Assembly (NCBI GenBank): GCA_011773795.1
Contig: WVWW01000112.1
Location: forward strand, 6,943-30,081
Direction of reading: 5' to 3'
Length of the DNA stretch: 23,139 nt
Source of the DNA: Acidobacteriota bacterium
GTDB taxonomy: Bacteria; Acidobacteriota; Polarisedimenticolia; Polarisedimenticolales; Polarisedimenticolaceae
Position 1 is the first letter of the stretch. Each line of letters begins with the position of its first letter. Below are positions 1-7,323 of the stretch, piece by piece. Both the position numbers and the translations under genes were made by a program. The notes under the pieces are model-generated. The model saw only the letters and a list, made by a program, of their open reading frames with translations, did no database searches and was not told the origin of the DNA.

Positions 1-902
1 GCGGTCGAAAACGCCGTCAGCATGGCGGGCACCATCGCTCGCATGACCCTGTACGGATTACGCCGGGTAATCAACCAGAACAACGCCGGCACGGTGACGA
101 ACAGATGCAACAGCAGCGCCCCGAGAACGGTCAGGAAGTAGCCGATCAGCTTGGTGAAGAGCTCCGGTCCGGTGGTCGCCACCAGCGTCGCGATCAGCGC
201 GCCGATCCCGATCGGGGCGATGGCGATGATCGCCAGCGTCAGTTTCATCATGATCTCGAATACCGCGTTGGCGACCTTGCCGATGACCTCCCGATACTCT
301 TGCTTGGCCGCGAGCGTGAAACAGCCGAACAGGATCGTGAAGAACAACACCTGGATCAGCTCGAAGTTCGCCGCGGCCGCGATGGGGTTCGAGGGGATCA
401 TCCCGTCGAGCATCTGCCAGAAGGACTTGGCCTCGGGTGCACTGGCCGATGTGGGGAGGGCGATCTGCGGTCCAACACCCGGCCGGACGATGTTGACCAG
501 GAGCAGGCCGGTCACCGCCGCGAGCAGGCTCGTCATCAGGTACCAGCCGAGCGCGCGGCCGCCCATGCGGCCGAGCTTGCGGATGTCTCCCAGGCCGATG
601 ATTCCCGAAAGTAGCGAGGACACCACCAGCGGGATGACGATCATCTTCAGGCACTTGAGGAACAGCGTGCCGATCCAGTAGATCGCGCCGCCCCAAGAGG
701 TCTGCTGCAGCAGGTCCTTCTCGCGCTTCTGGATCTCCTTCATCTTGGCCGCTTCGTCGGCCTCGGTGTAGGTCGTCCCGAGGATCTCCTCGCGAGCCTG
801 CGACGAGATGGTCGGGTAGTAGCTCTTGTGCACCGCGGTGCCCACGAGAGCGCCGACCACGATGCCGATCAGGATCCACCAGTGGAGCTTTAGCTTGAAC
901 AT
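1..902 (-). CDS. SDF-family dicarboxylate/amino-acid:cation symporter, partial (C-terminus outside window)
   Basis: Predicted inner-membrane secondary transporter of the sodium:dicarboxylate symporter (GltP/DctA, SDF) family, importing C4-dicarboxylates or acidic amino acids with Na+ or H+. The reading frame starts at ATG 902 with MFKLKLHWWILIGIVVGALV, a first membrane helix, and stays open to the window edge (about 300 residues). Further hydrophobic segments include the family-typical stretch LKMIVIPLVVSSLLSGIIGL and an AIIAIAPIGIGALIATL helix. The last visible residues, MLTAFSTA, are the start of the serine-rich re-entrant loop (normally SSSATLP follows), so the substrate-binding half lies outside the window. 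Between helices 1 and 2 there is an unusually long, charged loop (about residues 25-70, rich in E, K and Q). Substrate cannot be assigned from this part. The family call is firm; a specific gene name is not. Confidence 0.9.
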   Translation of the reverse strand, partial: MFKLKLHWWILIGIVVGALVGTAVHKSYYPTISSQAREEILGTTYTEADEAAKMKEIQKREKDLLQQTSWGGAIYWIGTLFLKCLKMIVIPLVVSSLLSGIIGLGDIRKLGRMGGRALGWYLMTSLLAAVTGLLLVNIVRPGVGPQIALPTSASAPEAKSFWQMLDGMIPSNPIAAAANFELIQVLFFTILFGCFTLAAKQEYREVIGKVANAVFEIMMKLTLAIIAIAPIGIGALIATLVATTGPELFTKLIGYFLTVLGALLLHLFVTVPALFWLITRRNPYRVMRAMVPAMLTAFST

Positions 903-1001
903 CCGCTAACTATACCTTGCTATGCTTCGCCGGCGGGTGTGGCACGACCGCCGATGTCGCCGTACTTCTATAAGAATGTCGGACACAGGAACTTCAACAA
1001 G

Positions 1002-2021
1002 ATGAGATCGCTCGAGGTGCACCGATCGTTCCGTCCGCCGCGCTTCCTGCGCAACCCGCACCTCCAATCGATCCTCGCCACGGTTGGTGCGCGGCGAAGT
1101 CGCGGCGATGGTGATGATCCGGCTGACACCCAGATCTCCCGCAACGTGGTCGTGCGTTGCGATGAGCGCACGAGAGTGGTCGCGATCCACACCGCAGCGA
1201 GCGACCCGGACGCCTCGAAGGGCGTCGTTATCCTGCTCCACGGCTGGGAGGGTTCGGCGAGTTCGCCCTACCTCGTCCGCATGGCCGGCTCGCTTCACCG
1301 CGCGGGTTTCGAGACGTTCCGGGTCAACCTGCCCGACCATGGCGGGACCCACGAGTTGAACCCCGACATCTTCCACTCCTGCCGCCTCGACGAGATGGTT
1401 TTTGCCGTCAAGGAAATCCTCCGCCTCAGTCGAGGCGGCCCGGCGTATCTCGTCGGCTTCTCCCTCGGTGGCAATTTCTGCCTGCGCATCGCGCTTGTCG
1501 CCCAAGCCCACGACATCGCACTCGAGCACGTGGTCGCCGTCTGTCCGGTCATCGATCCGGAGCATTGCCTCCGCGCGATCGAGCGTGCGCCCTTCTTCTA
1601 CCGGCAGCGCTTCCTCAAACGTTGGACACAATCGCTGCGCGCCAAGGAGCGTGCGTTCCCCGACCGCTACCGGCTGGATCCGCTGGGACCGCCGGACCTG
1701 CGCCAACGCACCGATCTGCTGCTCAAGCGTTTCACCGACTTCGCCGGGATCGACGAGTACCACGACGCGTTCTCCGTGGCCCGGCAGCGGCTCGCCGGTC
1801 TGTCCGTCCCGACGACGGTCGTCGCGGCGGCGGACGATCCGCTGTGTCCCGTCGGGGACCTGCACGAGATCGAGGCCCCGGATTGCCTCGAAATCGAGGT
1901 CCAACGCTGGGGCGGGCACTGCGGGTTCATCGAGAATCCGGCGGGACGGAGTTGGCTCGAGCGCCGGATCGTCCGGCTCCTCGATCGGCCTCGCGCGACG
2001 GCCGCCCGGGAAGCCGGCTAG
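1002..2021 (+). CDS. alpha/beta hydrolase of the YheT/ABHD1-3 type
   Basis: Predicted cytoplasmic serine hydrolase, probably an esterase or lipase acting on acyl esters; the real substrate is unknown for most of this family. The N-terminal signature FRPPRFLRNPHLQSILAT is typical of the YheT (COG0429) group. The oxyanion-hole motif LLHGWEGS, nucleophile elbow GFSLGG (Ser), acid AADDPLCP (Asp) and base GGHCGF (His) are all present in the right order, so the enzyme should be active. The frame is open upstream to GTG 939 and ATG 954. I prefer ATG 1002 because AGGA lies 11 bases ahead and because the protein then begins just before the family signature. The gene is divergent to the SDF transporter with about 100 bp between them. 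No signal peptide is seen. Confidence 0.85.
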   Translation: MRSLEVHRSFRPPRFLRNPHLQSILATVGARRSRGDGDDPADTQISRNVVVRCDERTRVVAIHTAASDPDASKGVVILLHGWEGSASSPYLVRMAGSLHRAGFETFRVNLPDHGGTHELNPDIFHSCRLDEMVFAVKEILRLSRGGPAYLVGFSLGGNFCLRIALVAQAHDIALEHVVAVCPVIDPEHCLRAIERAPFFYRQRFLKRWTQSLRAKERAFPDRYRLDPLGPPDLRQRTDLLLKRFTDFAGIDEYHDAFSVARQRLAGLSVPTTVVAAADDPLCPVGDLHEIEAPDCLEIEVQRWGGHCGFIENPAGRSWLERRIVRLLDRPRATAAREAG

Positions 2022-2166
2022 AACCCCCGAAAAATCCAGCAAACAGAGGCTTCGCCGGTTTGAATCCGGCCGCTCCGGAACCTATGTTCGTGGAGGGTGC
2101 CACGGGCACGTTTCGCATCGAAAAAGCGTCCTGGAGGCGCCGTTTTCGGGCATGGGTTGAGCGAGG
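2022..2166 (+). other. 145-bp intergenic leader with two small perfect hairpins
   Basis: Non-coding stretch between the hydrolase and the receiver-TonB gene. It contains GCCGG (2054-2058), a 7-base loop TTTGAAT, then CCGGC (2066-2070), and a second stem GTGCC (2097-2101), loop ACG, GGCAC (2105-2109). Neither stem is followed by a T-run, so this is not a standard intrinsic terminator. A structured 5' leader for the next gene is possible. I could not match it to a riboswitch class I know. Confidence 0.35.
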
Positions 2167-3996
2167 ATGAACAACCAGACGATTCTGCTGATCGACTACG
2201 ATCCGGCGAGCATCAGCAAGACCGCGACACCCCTGACCAAGGCGGGCTACCAGGTCGAGGTCGCCAAGGACGGTCTCTCGGGCCTGGCGGCATTCGAGCG
2301 CATGAAGCCCGCACTCGTCCTGGTCGAGGCCATGCTCCCACGCAAACACGGCTTCGAGGTCTGCCAGGAGATCAAGGCCAAACCGGAAGGCAAGTCCACC
2401 CCGGTGTTGATCACGACCGCGGTCTGCCGCGGCCGCAAGTACCGCATGGACGCACTGCAGATCTACGGTTGCGACGAGTACATCGAGAAGCCGATTACCG
2501 ACGACGAGCTGCTGAAGATGATCCAGCGCTTCGTGCAACAGGCGAGCGAAGCACGAGAGCAGGTCCAGCAGGACCTCTCGGAAGCGATCGACGAGGCAGC
2601 GCCCGACGGGGATACGCCCGACAGGGGAACATCCGACGTGCCCGTCGCGATCGAGACGATGGCCGACGACGAGCTCGAGGCGAAGATCGACGCGCTTCTG
2701 GAAGGCGGCAATCCGATCGACGAGGGAGAGGAAATTCTCGCTCCGGCCTCTTTGCAGGAAGCGCCGACCCCGGCCGCTGCCTCCGCCGTCGCGACCGTGG
2801 CTCCCACAGTGGATGCGGCACCGACCAACGAAGGGGACGAGACCGACCAGCAGCTGGACGCGTTGTTCCCGTCGACACCCGCATCGATCGATCAACCGGC
2901 CATTGAGGTGGAAGCGATTCCCGTCGAGACCGCGCCGCCGGCCGAATCCGCGACCGCTGAAGAACCGGCTGCCGTACCGGCACCGGAAATGCCGAACCTG
3001 GATACGGACACCGATTGGTTTGCGCCGCAACCCGAGGCCGAGGCCGAACCGGCGAGCCCCGAGCCCGTTCAGGCGGAACCCGTTGCTGCGCCAGTGCCCG
3101 AGTTGGCTCTTGAGCCGCCGCCGGCTCCCGCGGTGGTCGAGACGGCGAAGCCGAAGAAGGGTGGCGGTTCGAAGGCCGTCCTGATCGGTGTCGCCGCCGT
3201 CATCGTGCTGGGAGTCGTCGGTCTTCTCGCCTTCCAGCAGGGTTGGATCGGCGGCGAGGGTGCGGCGGAGCTCGTCGCGGACAATGCGCCTCAAGCGGCC
3301 GCGCCCTCGACGACACCCGGGCCCCAGGTTTATACCCCGCCGATCGACACACCGACGGAACAGAGCCCCGACCCGGCGTCACGCGGGACCGAGATCGCGG
3401 CGCAGATCGAACCCGAGCCGGCGGCGCCCGTCGAGGCGCAGCCCCAACCGTCGGAGCCGAAACCGGAACTGCCGCCCAAGCCGCAAGCGTTCACCGGACG
3501 CAGCAAGGCGGAGCGTGACGCCGCACGAAAGCGGCAACGACAGGCCGATCGAGCGTTGAACCGCGCGGCGGGCTCGTTGCAGTCTCAACTCCTGGCCGCC
3601 AATGAGGAACCGGAGACCGCCGCCGCCGAGACGGTCGCGCCCATCGACGTCAACGACGAGATCACGCTCGGAGAGCCGGTGCGCCCCAAGGCGCAGCGCG
3701 GTGAGCTGTACCCGCTTTCCGCCGTCGACGAGTCTCCGGTCCACGTGCGCTTCGAGCAGCCCGAGTACGACGATATCGCGCGCCGCATGAACCAGGAAGG
3801 TGTTGTCGTGGTCGATGTCCTGATCGACGAGACCGGCACGGTCACGGAGACGCGCCTCATCCAGAAGATTCCGAACTCGCGTCTCAACGACGCGACGCTT
3901 CGCGCTGCACGCCGCTGGACCTACAAGCCGGCGATCAAGGACGGTGTTCCCGTCATGGTCTGGAAGTCCGAGCGCATCGCGTTCGAGCTCGAATAG
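2167..3996 (+). CDS. receiver-domain / transmembrane / TonB C-terminal fusion protein
   Basis: 609-residue protein with three parts. Residues 1-115 are a CheY-like receiver domain (starts NNQTILLIDYDPAS; conserved Thr84 and Lys108 in YIEKPI). Residues about 120-335 are a low-complexity linker rich in Ala, Pro and Glu. One membrane helix follows at about 337-356 (KAVLIGVAAVIVLGVVGLLA), after a KPKK basic stretch that suggests N-terminus in the cytoplasm. A second Pro-rich linker then leads to a TonB C-terminal domain (about 525-608, with VVVVDVLIDETGTV and AARRWTYKPA). The usual phosphoacceptor Asp is replaced by Glu54 (LVLVEAMLP) and the second acid of the DD pair by Tyr11, so normal phosphorylation is doubtful. 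A GAGCGAGG Shine-Dalgarno sits directly before ATG 2167. By topology it would link a cytoplasmic state to periplasmic or outer-membrane contacts. No ExbB/ExbD or TonB-dependent receptor is nearby. Confidence 0.85.
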   Translation: MNNQTILLIDYDPASISKTATPLTKAGYQVEVAKDGLSGLAAFERMKPALVLVEAMLPRKHGFEVCQEIKAKPEGKSTPVLITTAVCRGRKYRMDALQIYGCDEYIEKPITDDELLKMIQRFVQQASEAREQVQQDLSEAIDEAAPDGDTPDRGTSDVPVAIETMADDELEAKIDALLEGGNPIDEGEEILAPASLQEAPTPAAASAVATVAPTVDAAPTNEGDETDQQLDALFPSTPASIDQPAIEVEAIPVETAPPAESATAEEPAAVPAPEMPNLDTDTDWFAPQPEAEAEPASPEPVQAEPVAAPVPELALEPPPAPAVVETAKPKKGGGSKAVLIGVAAVIVLGVVGLLAFQQGWIGGEGAAELVADNAPQAAAPSTTPGPQVYTPPIDTPTEQSPDPASRGTEIAAQIEPEPAAPVEAQPQPSEPKPELPPKPQAFTGRSKAERDAARKRQRQADRALNRAAGSLQSQLLAANEEPETAAAETVAPIDVNDEITLGEPVRPKAQRGELYPLSAVDESPVHVRFEQPEYDDIARRMNQEGVVVVDVLIDETGTVTETRLIQKIPNSRLNDATLRAARRWTYKPAIKDGVPVMVWKSERIAFELE

Positions 3997-4050
3997 CATC
4001 CACCCCGACCTGTTCCCGTGTAGGATGATCCTTCTCCTCGGAGGTGGGTC

Positions 4051-5466
4051 GTGGTGCGAGCAACGTTCGTTCTCTGGGTCGTCCTGTTCTCCCTGCCGGC
4101 CATCGCCGGCGACTTCGACGAGTGGGCCACCGGTCAAACCCTGCGCGTGGACTACGTGCACACCGGCACGGCGGCGGAGGAGCACTTCGCCCTCGAGCGC
4201 TTGCGCGTCGAGGGTGAGTGGCCGGGCAGTCGAACTCAGCTGCTGGACACGACGAATCGCGGGAAGTACCTCGTCGAGGTGGTCGACCTGGCGACCAACC
4301 GGCTGCTCTACACCCGCGGCTTCGCCAGCATCTACGGCGAGTGGGAGACCACCGGCGAGGCGCGTGCCGGCGTCTGGCGCGCGATCCCCGAGGCGGTGCG
4401 GGTCCCCGAGCCACGCAAACCCGTCCAGCTACGCATCCGCAAACGCCAGCCCGATCAATCGTTCGAGGAGGTCTGGGGGTTGACGATCGACCCGGCCTCG
4501 CGTTTCGTCGACCGTGCGCCGGTGGCATCCTACGACTGGGTAGCCTTGGTCGACAGCGGCCCCGCTGCGATCAAGGCGGATTTCGTGATCCTCGGCGACG
4601 GTTACGCCGCGTCGCAGAAGGAGAAGTTCGTCGCTGACGCGCAACGCGCGACCGATGCGCTGTTCCGGTACGACCCGTTCAAGGCGCGCAAGAGCGACTT
4701 CAACGTGCGCGCCGTCTGGACGCCGGCCGAACACGAGGGCATCTCCCGCCCGCGGGCGGGCATCTTCCGCGAGTCCCCGCTGGGTGCCCGCTACAACTCC
4801 TTCGACTCGGAACGATACGTGCTGTCGCTCGACGATCGGGCCTGGCGCGACGCGGCCGCCGTGGTGCCGTACGACTTCGTGCTGATCCTGGTCAACGAGC
4901 GCAAGTACGGCGGCGGAGGTATCTTCGGCCTCTACTCGACCGCCGCGATCGATTCGGGCTTCTACGACTACCTCGTCATCCACGAGTTCGGCCACCACTT
5001 CGCCGGGCTGGGCGACGAGTACTACACCTCGCCGGTGGCCTACGAGGAGTTCGGCGGCGGCCGTGTCGAGCCGTGGGAGCCCAACATCACGGCGCTCCTC
5101 GATCCCGAGAACCTCAAGTGGCGGCACATGATGGAGGAATCCACGCCGTTGCCGACCCCGTGGGAGAAGGACGCCTACGAGAAGCGCTCTCGGGCCTACC
5201 AGAAGACGCGCGCGGAGATGCGCGCCGCGGGCGCCCCCGAGGAGGACATGGAAGAGCTGTTTCGCGAGGGCCAGGCCCACTTCACCAAGACGCTCGGCGA
5301 ACAGGAGTACTCGGGCAAGGTCGGCGCGTTCGAGGGCGCGATCTACGAGGCCCAGGGCCTCTACCGCCCGAGCGTCGACTGCATCATGTTCACCCGCGAC
5401 GAGGTCGGCTTCTGCCCCGTCTGCGACCACGCCGTCACCGAGATCATCGACCTCTATTCGAAATGA
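4051..5466 (+). CDS. exported M64-family (IgA-peptidase-like) zinc metallopeptidase
   Basis: 471-residue secreted or periplasmic peptidase. It starts at GTG 4051 behind a strong GGAGG (4040-4044). The N-terminus VRATFVLWVVLFSLPAIAG is a signal peptide with a likely AxA-type cleavage site. Residues about 20-150 form a beta-rich N-terminal domain as in M64 proteins. The catalytic domain contains HEFGHHFAGLGDEYY at residues 311-325, a HExxH zinc site followed by the GDEY element typical of peptidase family M64. Downstream are NITALLDPENLKW and a Cys-containing C-terminal part (VDCIMFTRDEVGFCPVCDHA) that agrees with the family. Family M64 was named for an IgA-cleaving enzyme, but most environmental members have no known substrate. 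It lies 54 bp after the receiver-TonB gene on the same strand and could be co-transcribed. A second in-frame GTG immediately follows the first. Confidence 0.88.
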   Translation: MVRATFVLWVVLFSLPAIAGDFDEWATGQTLRVDYVHTGTAAEEHFALERLRVEGEWPGSRTQLLDTTNRGKYLVEVVDLATNRLLYTRGFASIYGEWETTGEARAGVWRAIPEAVRVPEPRKPVQLRIRKRQPDQSFEEVWGLTIDPASRFVDRAPVASYDWVALVDSGPAAIKADFVILGDGYAASQKEKFVADAQRATDALFRYDPFKARKSDFNVRAVWTPAEHEGISRPRAGIFRESPLGARYNSFDSERYVLSLDDRAWRDAAAVVPYDFVLILVNERKYGGGGIFGLYSTAAIDSGFYDYLVIHEFGHHFAGLGDEYYTSPVAYEEFGGGRVEPWEPNITALLDPENLKWRHMMEESTPLPTPWEKDAYEKRSRAYQKTRAEMRAAGAPEEDMEELFREGQAHFTKTLGEQEYSGKVGAFEGAIYEAQGLYRPSVDCIMFTRDEVGFCPVCDHAVTEIIDLYSK

Positions 5467-5587
5467 GTGGGGTCAGGTCTTGAATCTTGAATCCCGAGCC
5501 CTCGGCGATCTCGCTTTCAGGATTCAAGATTCAAGACCTGACCCCACTCACTAGGATTCAAGATTCAAGACCTGACCCCACTCACTA
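5465..5587. repeat. 30-bp perfect inverted repeat plus tandem 34-bp copy between convergent genes
   Basis: The left arm at 5465-5494 reads GAGTGGGGTCAGGTCTTGAA and continues CTTGAATCC. Its exact 30-bp reverse complement occurs at 5520-5549 and again at 5554-5583. The two right copies form a 34-bp tandem direct repeat (5520-5553 and 5554-5587), each ending ACTA. A 25-base spacer (5495-5519) separates the inverted arms, giving a 30-bp perfect stem. The left arm begins inside the TGA stop of the M64 peptidase, and the last copy ends exactly on the TAG stop of the leftward gene. It resembles short dispersed elements of the REP/BIME kind or ends of a small mobile element; I recall similar GGGGTCAGGTC units near IS200-like/RAYT transposases, but no transposase is present here. 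It may act as a two-way terminator. Confidence 0.85.
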
Positions 5588-6511
5588 CTTTTTGCGGAGC
5601 ACGCGGCCGAACTCCTCGGCCAGCTCGAAGGCGGCGTCGACGTTGCGCGGGTTGCGCGAGTCGAGGTACTCGACGTTGACGCCGAGCCGGTCCTTGGGAT
5701 AGCCGATCTCGCCGGCGAATGCGGAGATGCGTTCCCACAGCAAGAGCGAGTGCGAGATCGACTCCTCGCGCATGCTGCGCGAGCCGCGGAGCTGGCGCCC
5801 GACGTCCTTGGGAACGTAAACGCCGAGGGTCTTGCGCGAAAAGGTCAGGTCCTCGACGCAGACGAACGGTGAGAACGTGAGGAAGATCTGCGGCAGCTCC
5901 TCGGGTTCCATCTGGCGCACGAGGTCGAGCAGCAGGCAGCTCATCCACTCGCCCTCGTAGAGGATCTGCGTGGTGAAGAACTGCAGGCCGTGCTCGCGGA
6001 CCTTGGTGAGCAGCCGTTCGGTCTCGTCGAGCGAGGCGGGGCGCGGGGCGAACTGTCGCCGTCGTGTCGGGATGATGATCCCACCGCAACGGAAGCCGCG
6101 TTCCCGGGCGACGCCGGCGGCCTCGGGCACGCTCATCCGATCCTTCGGGATCGAGCGATCGCTGGAGTCGGGGCCGACCAGGAAGATGTCGCGGCAGCCG
6201 AGCGCTTCCGCCTGGTCGAGCCAGGCGTTGAACTCGGCCTCGGTGCACGACGAGCACACCTTGTAAAGAGAGAGTGGCTTCTCCGTGAGCCCGCCGAGGT
6301 AGGCGGCGAACTCGTCGTTGGTCACGCGCTGACGCTCGCGCTGGAACTCGCCGGTGTCTTGCAGGTCCGGGATGCTTACCGCGTGGAACGAGTTGTAACA
6401 GGTGAATCCCTGTTTCAGAACCGCGTAGGCCTTTTCGCGGTCATCCTCCGCCGGGGGGCAAGCCTCCAGCAAGACACGGACGGTGGCCAGATGGGAGGTC
6501 TTGTCGGGCAC
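5585..6511 (-). CDS. methylenetetrahydrofolate-reductase-like TIM-barrel protein
   Basis: 308-residue soluble protein that I read as a member of the methylenetetrahydrofolate reductase (MTHFR)-like superfamily. Supporting segments are the central strand and helix TKVREHGLQFFTTQILYEGE (compare the AG..F..TQ.fY core of MetF), followed by LPQIFLTFSPFVCVEDLTFS and KTLGVYVP (compare the MetF IPGI..L.F...vPxW segment), and near the end GVNVEYLDSRN. It differs clearly from canonical MetF and lacks the N-terminal FEFFPP motif; it looks closer to the divergent short MTHFR-like proteins known from actinobacteria. Start GTG 6511 has a GGGAGGGAG Shine-Dalgarno and lies 2 bp after the stop of the metal regulator gene, so the two are an operon. 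Its folate role is inferred; the exact reaction is not certain. Confidence 0.55.
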   Translation of the reverse strand: MPDKTSHLATVRVLLEACPPAEDDREKAYAVLKQGFTCYNSFHAVSIPDLQDTGEFQRERQRVTNDEFAAYLGGLTEKPLSLYKVCSSCTEAEFNAWLDQAEALGCRDIFLVGPDSSDRSIPKDRMSVPEAAGVARERGFRCGGIIIPTRRRQFAPRPASLDETERLLTKVREHGLQFFTTQILYEGEWMSCLLLDLVRQMEPEELPQIFLTFSPFVCVEDLTFSRKTLGVYVPKDVGRQLRGSRSMREESISHSLLLWERISAFAGEIGYPKDRLGVNVEYLDSRNPRNVDAAFELAEEFGRVLRKK

Positions 6512-6513
6512 GG

Positions 6514-7176
6514 TTACTCCCTCCCCACGAGGATACGCGACGCGGCGTGGAAACCCAGCCGCAGCGGCTCGCCGCCGTCAGGACGGACCTGCACGGTCTC
6601 CGTCAAATCGTCACGGGTCTCGACTACGGCTCGGCGACCCGGCATGAGCTTGTGTTGCTCGAGCAGGCGCAGAAACTCTTTGCGTTGATCGGTCACGCGC
6701 GTGATGTGCAGGTCGCGGTTCAGCGCGCAGGCCAGCAAACTCGGGTCATCGCTCTCCTCGAGCGCGCCCGTCGCGGAGGGGATCGGGTCCCCGTGAGGGT
6801 CGACCTTCGGGTGGCCGAGCATCTCGTCCATGCGCTCGATCAGCCGGTCCGAGACGGCGTGCTCGAGCACCTCGGCCTCGTCGTGGACCTCGCTCCAGTC
6901 CATCCCCATGATCTGGACCAGGAACAGCTCCACCAGCCGGTGCCGGCGCAGCACGTGGGCCGCCAGCGTCCGCCCGCGGTCGGTCAGCCGGACGCCCATG
7001 TAGGGCTCGTAGCGGATCAGACCGGATTCGGTCAGCGTCTTCATCATCGCCGTGACCGTGCCCGGGGCGACGCCCATTTCCTGGGCAATCTTGCCCGTCG
7101 ACACCAGTTGGCCCTCGTTCGAGCGCTCCTCCCGGTGGATGCACTTGAGGTAATCCTCGACGGTGCTGGTCGGCAT
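6514..7176 (-). CDS. DtxR/MntR-family metal-dependent transcriptional regulator (Mn-type ligand set)
   Basis: 220-residue DNA-binding repressor with three parts: an N-terminal winged helix (TGKIAQEMGVAPGTVTAMMK as recognition region), a metal-binding and dimerisation domain (about 65-135, ending GHPKVDPHGDPIP) and a C-terminal FeoA/SH3-like domain (about 150-220). From ATG 7176 the metal ligands fall on DtxR numbering: H79, E83 and H98 for one site; E105 and H106 plus E102 for the other. DtxR itself has Cys102 and Met10, whereas here they are Glu102 and Asp8, the set used by manganese sensors (MntR). This favours Mn(II) over Fe(II) sensing. TTG 7185 is an alternative start 9 bases upstream. 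It is divergent to the copper oxidase/ZIP operon and probably controls it, and is followed 2 bp later by the MTHFR-like gene. Confidence 0.88.
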   Translation of the reverse strand: MPTSTVEDYLKCIHREERSNEGQLVSTGKIAQEMGVAPGTVTAMMKTLTESGLIRYEPYMGVRLTDRGRTLAAHVLRRHRLVELFLVQIMGMDWSEVHDEAEVLEHAVSDRLIERMDEMLGHPKVDPHGDPIPSATGALEESDDPSLLACALNRDLHITRVTDQRKEFLRLLEQHKLMPGRRAVVETRDDLTETVQVRPDGGEPLRLGFHAASRILVGRE

Positions 7177-7197
7177 GGCCACCAAGATACCGCACAG

Positions 7198-7226
7198 TTG
7201 ACTTCTTTACCCCCCTGCAGTATGTT
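7198..7226 (+). promoter_or_regulatory. sigma70-type promoter of the oxidase-ZIP-cupredoxin operon
   Basis: TTGACT at 7198-7203 (-35, five of six consensus bases) and TATGTT at 7221-7226 (-10, four of six) are separated by exactly 17 bases. The predicted start site falls at about 7232-7234, some 90 bp before the oxidase start codon. It is the clearest promoter in the window and lies in the gap between the divergent metal regulator and oxidase genes. Confidence 0.6.
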
Positions 7227-7227
7227 T

Positions 7228-7243
7228 TTTTGGGTAGTCAAAA
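7228..7243. promoter_or_regulatory. candidate metal-regulator operator at the transcription start
   Basis: TTTTGGGTAGTCAAAA is a 16-bp imperfect palindrome: TTTTG and CAAAA are perfect arms, and six of eight base pairs match. It sits immediately downstream of the -10 box at the predicted start site, a usual place for repressor binding. DtxR/MntR-family operators are A/T-flanked palindromes of similar size, but the exact consensus for this regulator is unknown, so binding is inferred from position and symmetry. Confidence 0.45.
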
Positions 7244-7261
7244 TTTCTATCCGCTGGCAGA

Positions 7262-7277
7262 CGAATATCGAGATTCG
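7262..7277. promoter_or_regulatory. second near-palindrome in the divergent control region
   Basis: CGAATATCGAGATTCG is symmetric at seven of eight positions. It differs in sequence from the 7228-7243 element, so it may be a site for another protein or a small mRNA hairpin in the oxidase leader. No function can be assigned from sequence. Confidence 0.3.
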
Positions 7278-7323
7278 ATTTCTTTCCAACCCGGCGGGTT
7301 TTCCAGAGGTACGGTCAACGGTG

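Noticed and set aside
2041..2080. tRNA-like T-arm (GCCGG, TTTGAAT loop, CCGGC)
   Set aside because: The invariant C of the T-loop is T, no matching 5' acceptor strand or anticodon arm exists upstream, and the upstream sequence is the end of the hydrolase gene.
906..3294. Long minus-strand open frames opposite the hydrolase and receiver-TonB genes
   Set aside because: Arg/Gly-rich shadow translations with no recognisable motif; the + strand genes show complete domain signatures.
5520..5587. Two 34-bp tandem repeats as a possible CRISPR
   Set aside because: The copies are directly adjacent with no spacer, and no cas gene is present; the inverted third copy points to a REP-like or mobile-element unit.
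6547..7323. Upstream in-frame extension of the multicopper oxidase to 6547
   Set aside because: It would run antisense through the whole metal regulator gene; the regulator has clear family motifs, and the oxidase has a promoter, ribosome site and signal sequence at the later start.
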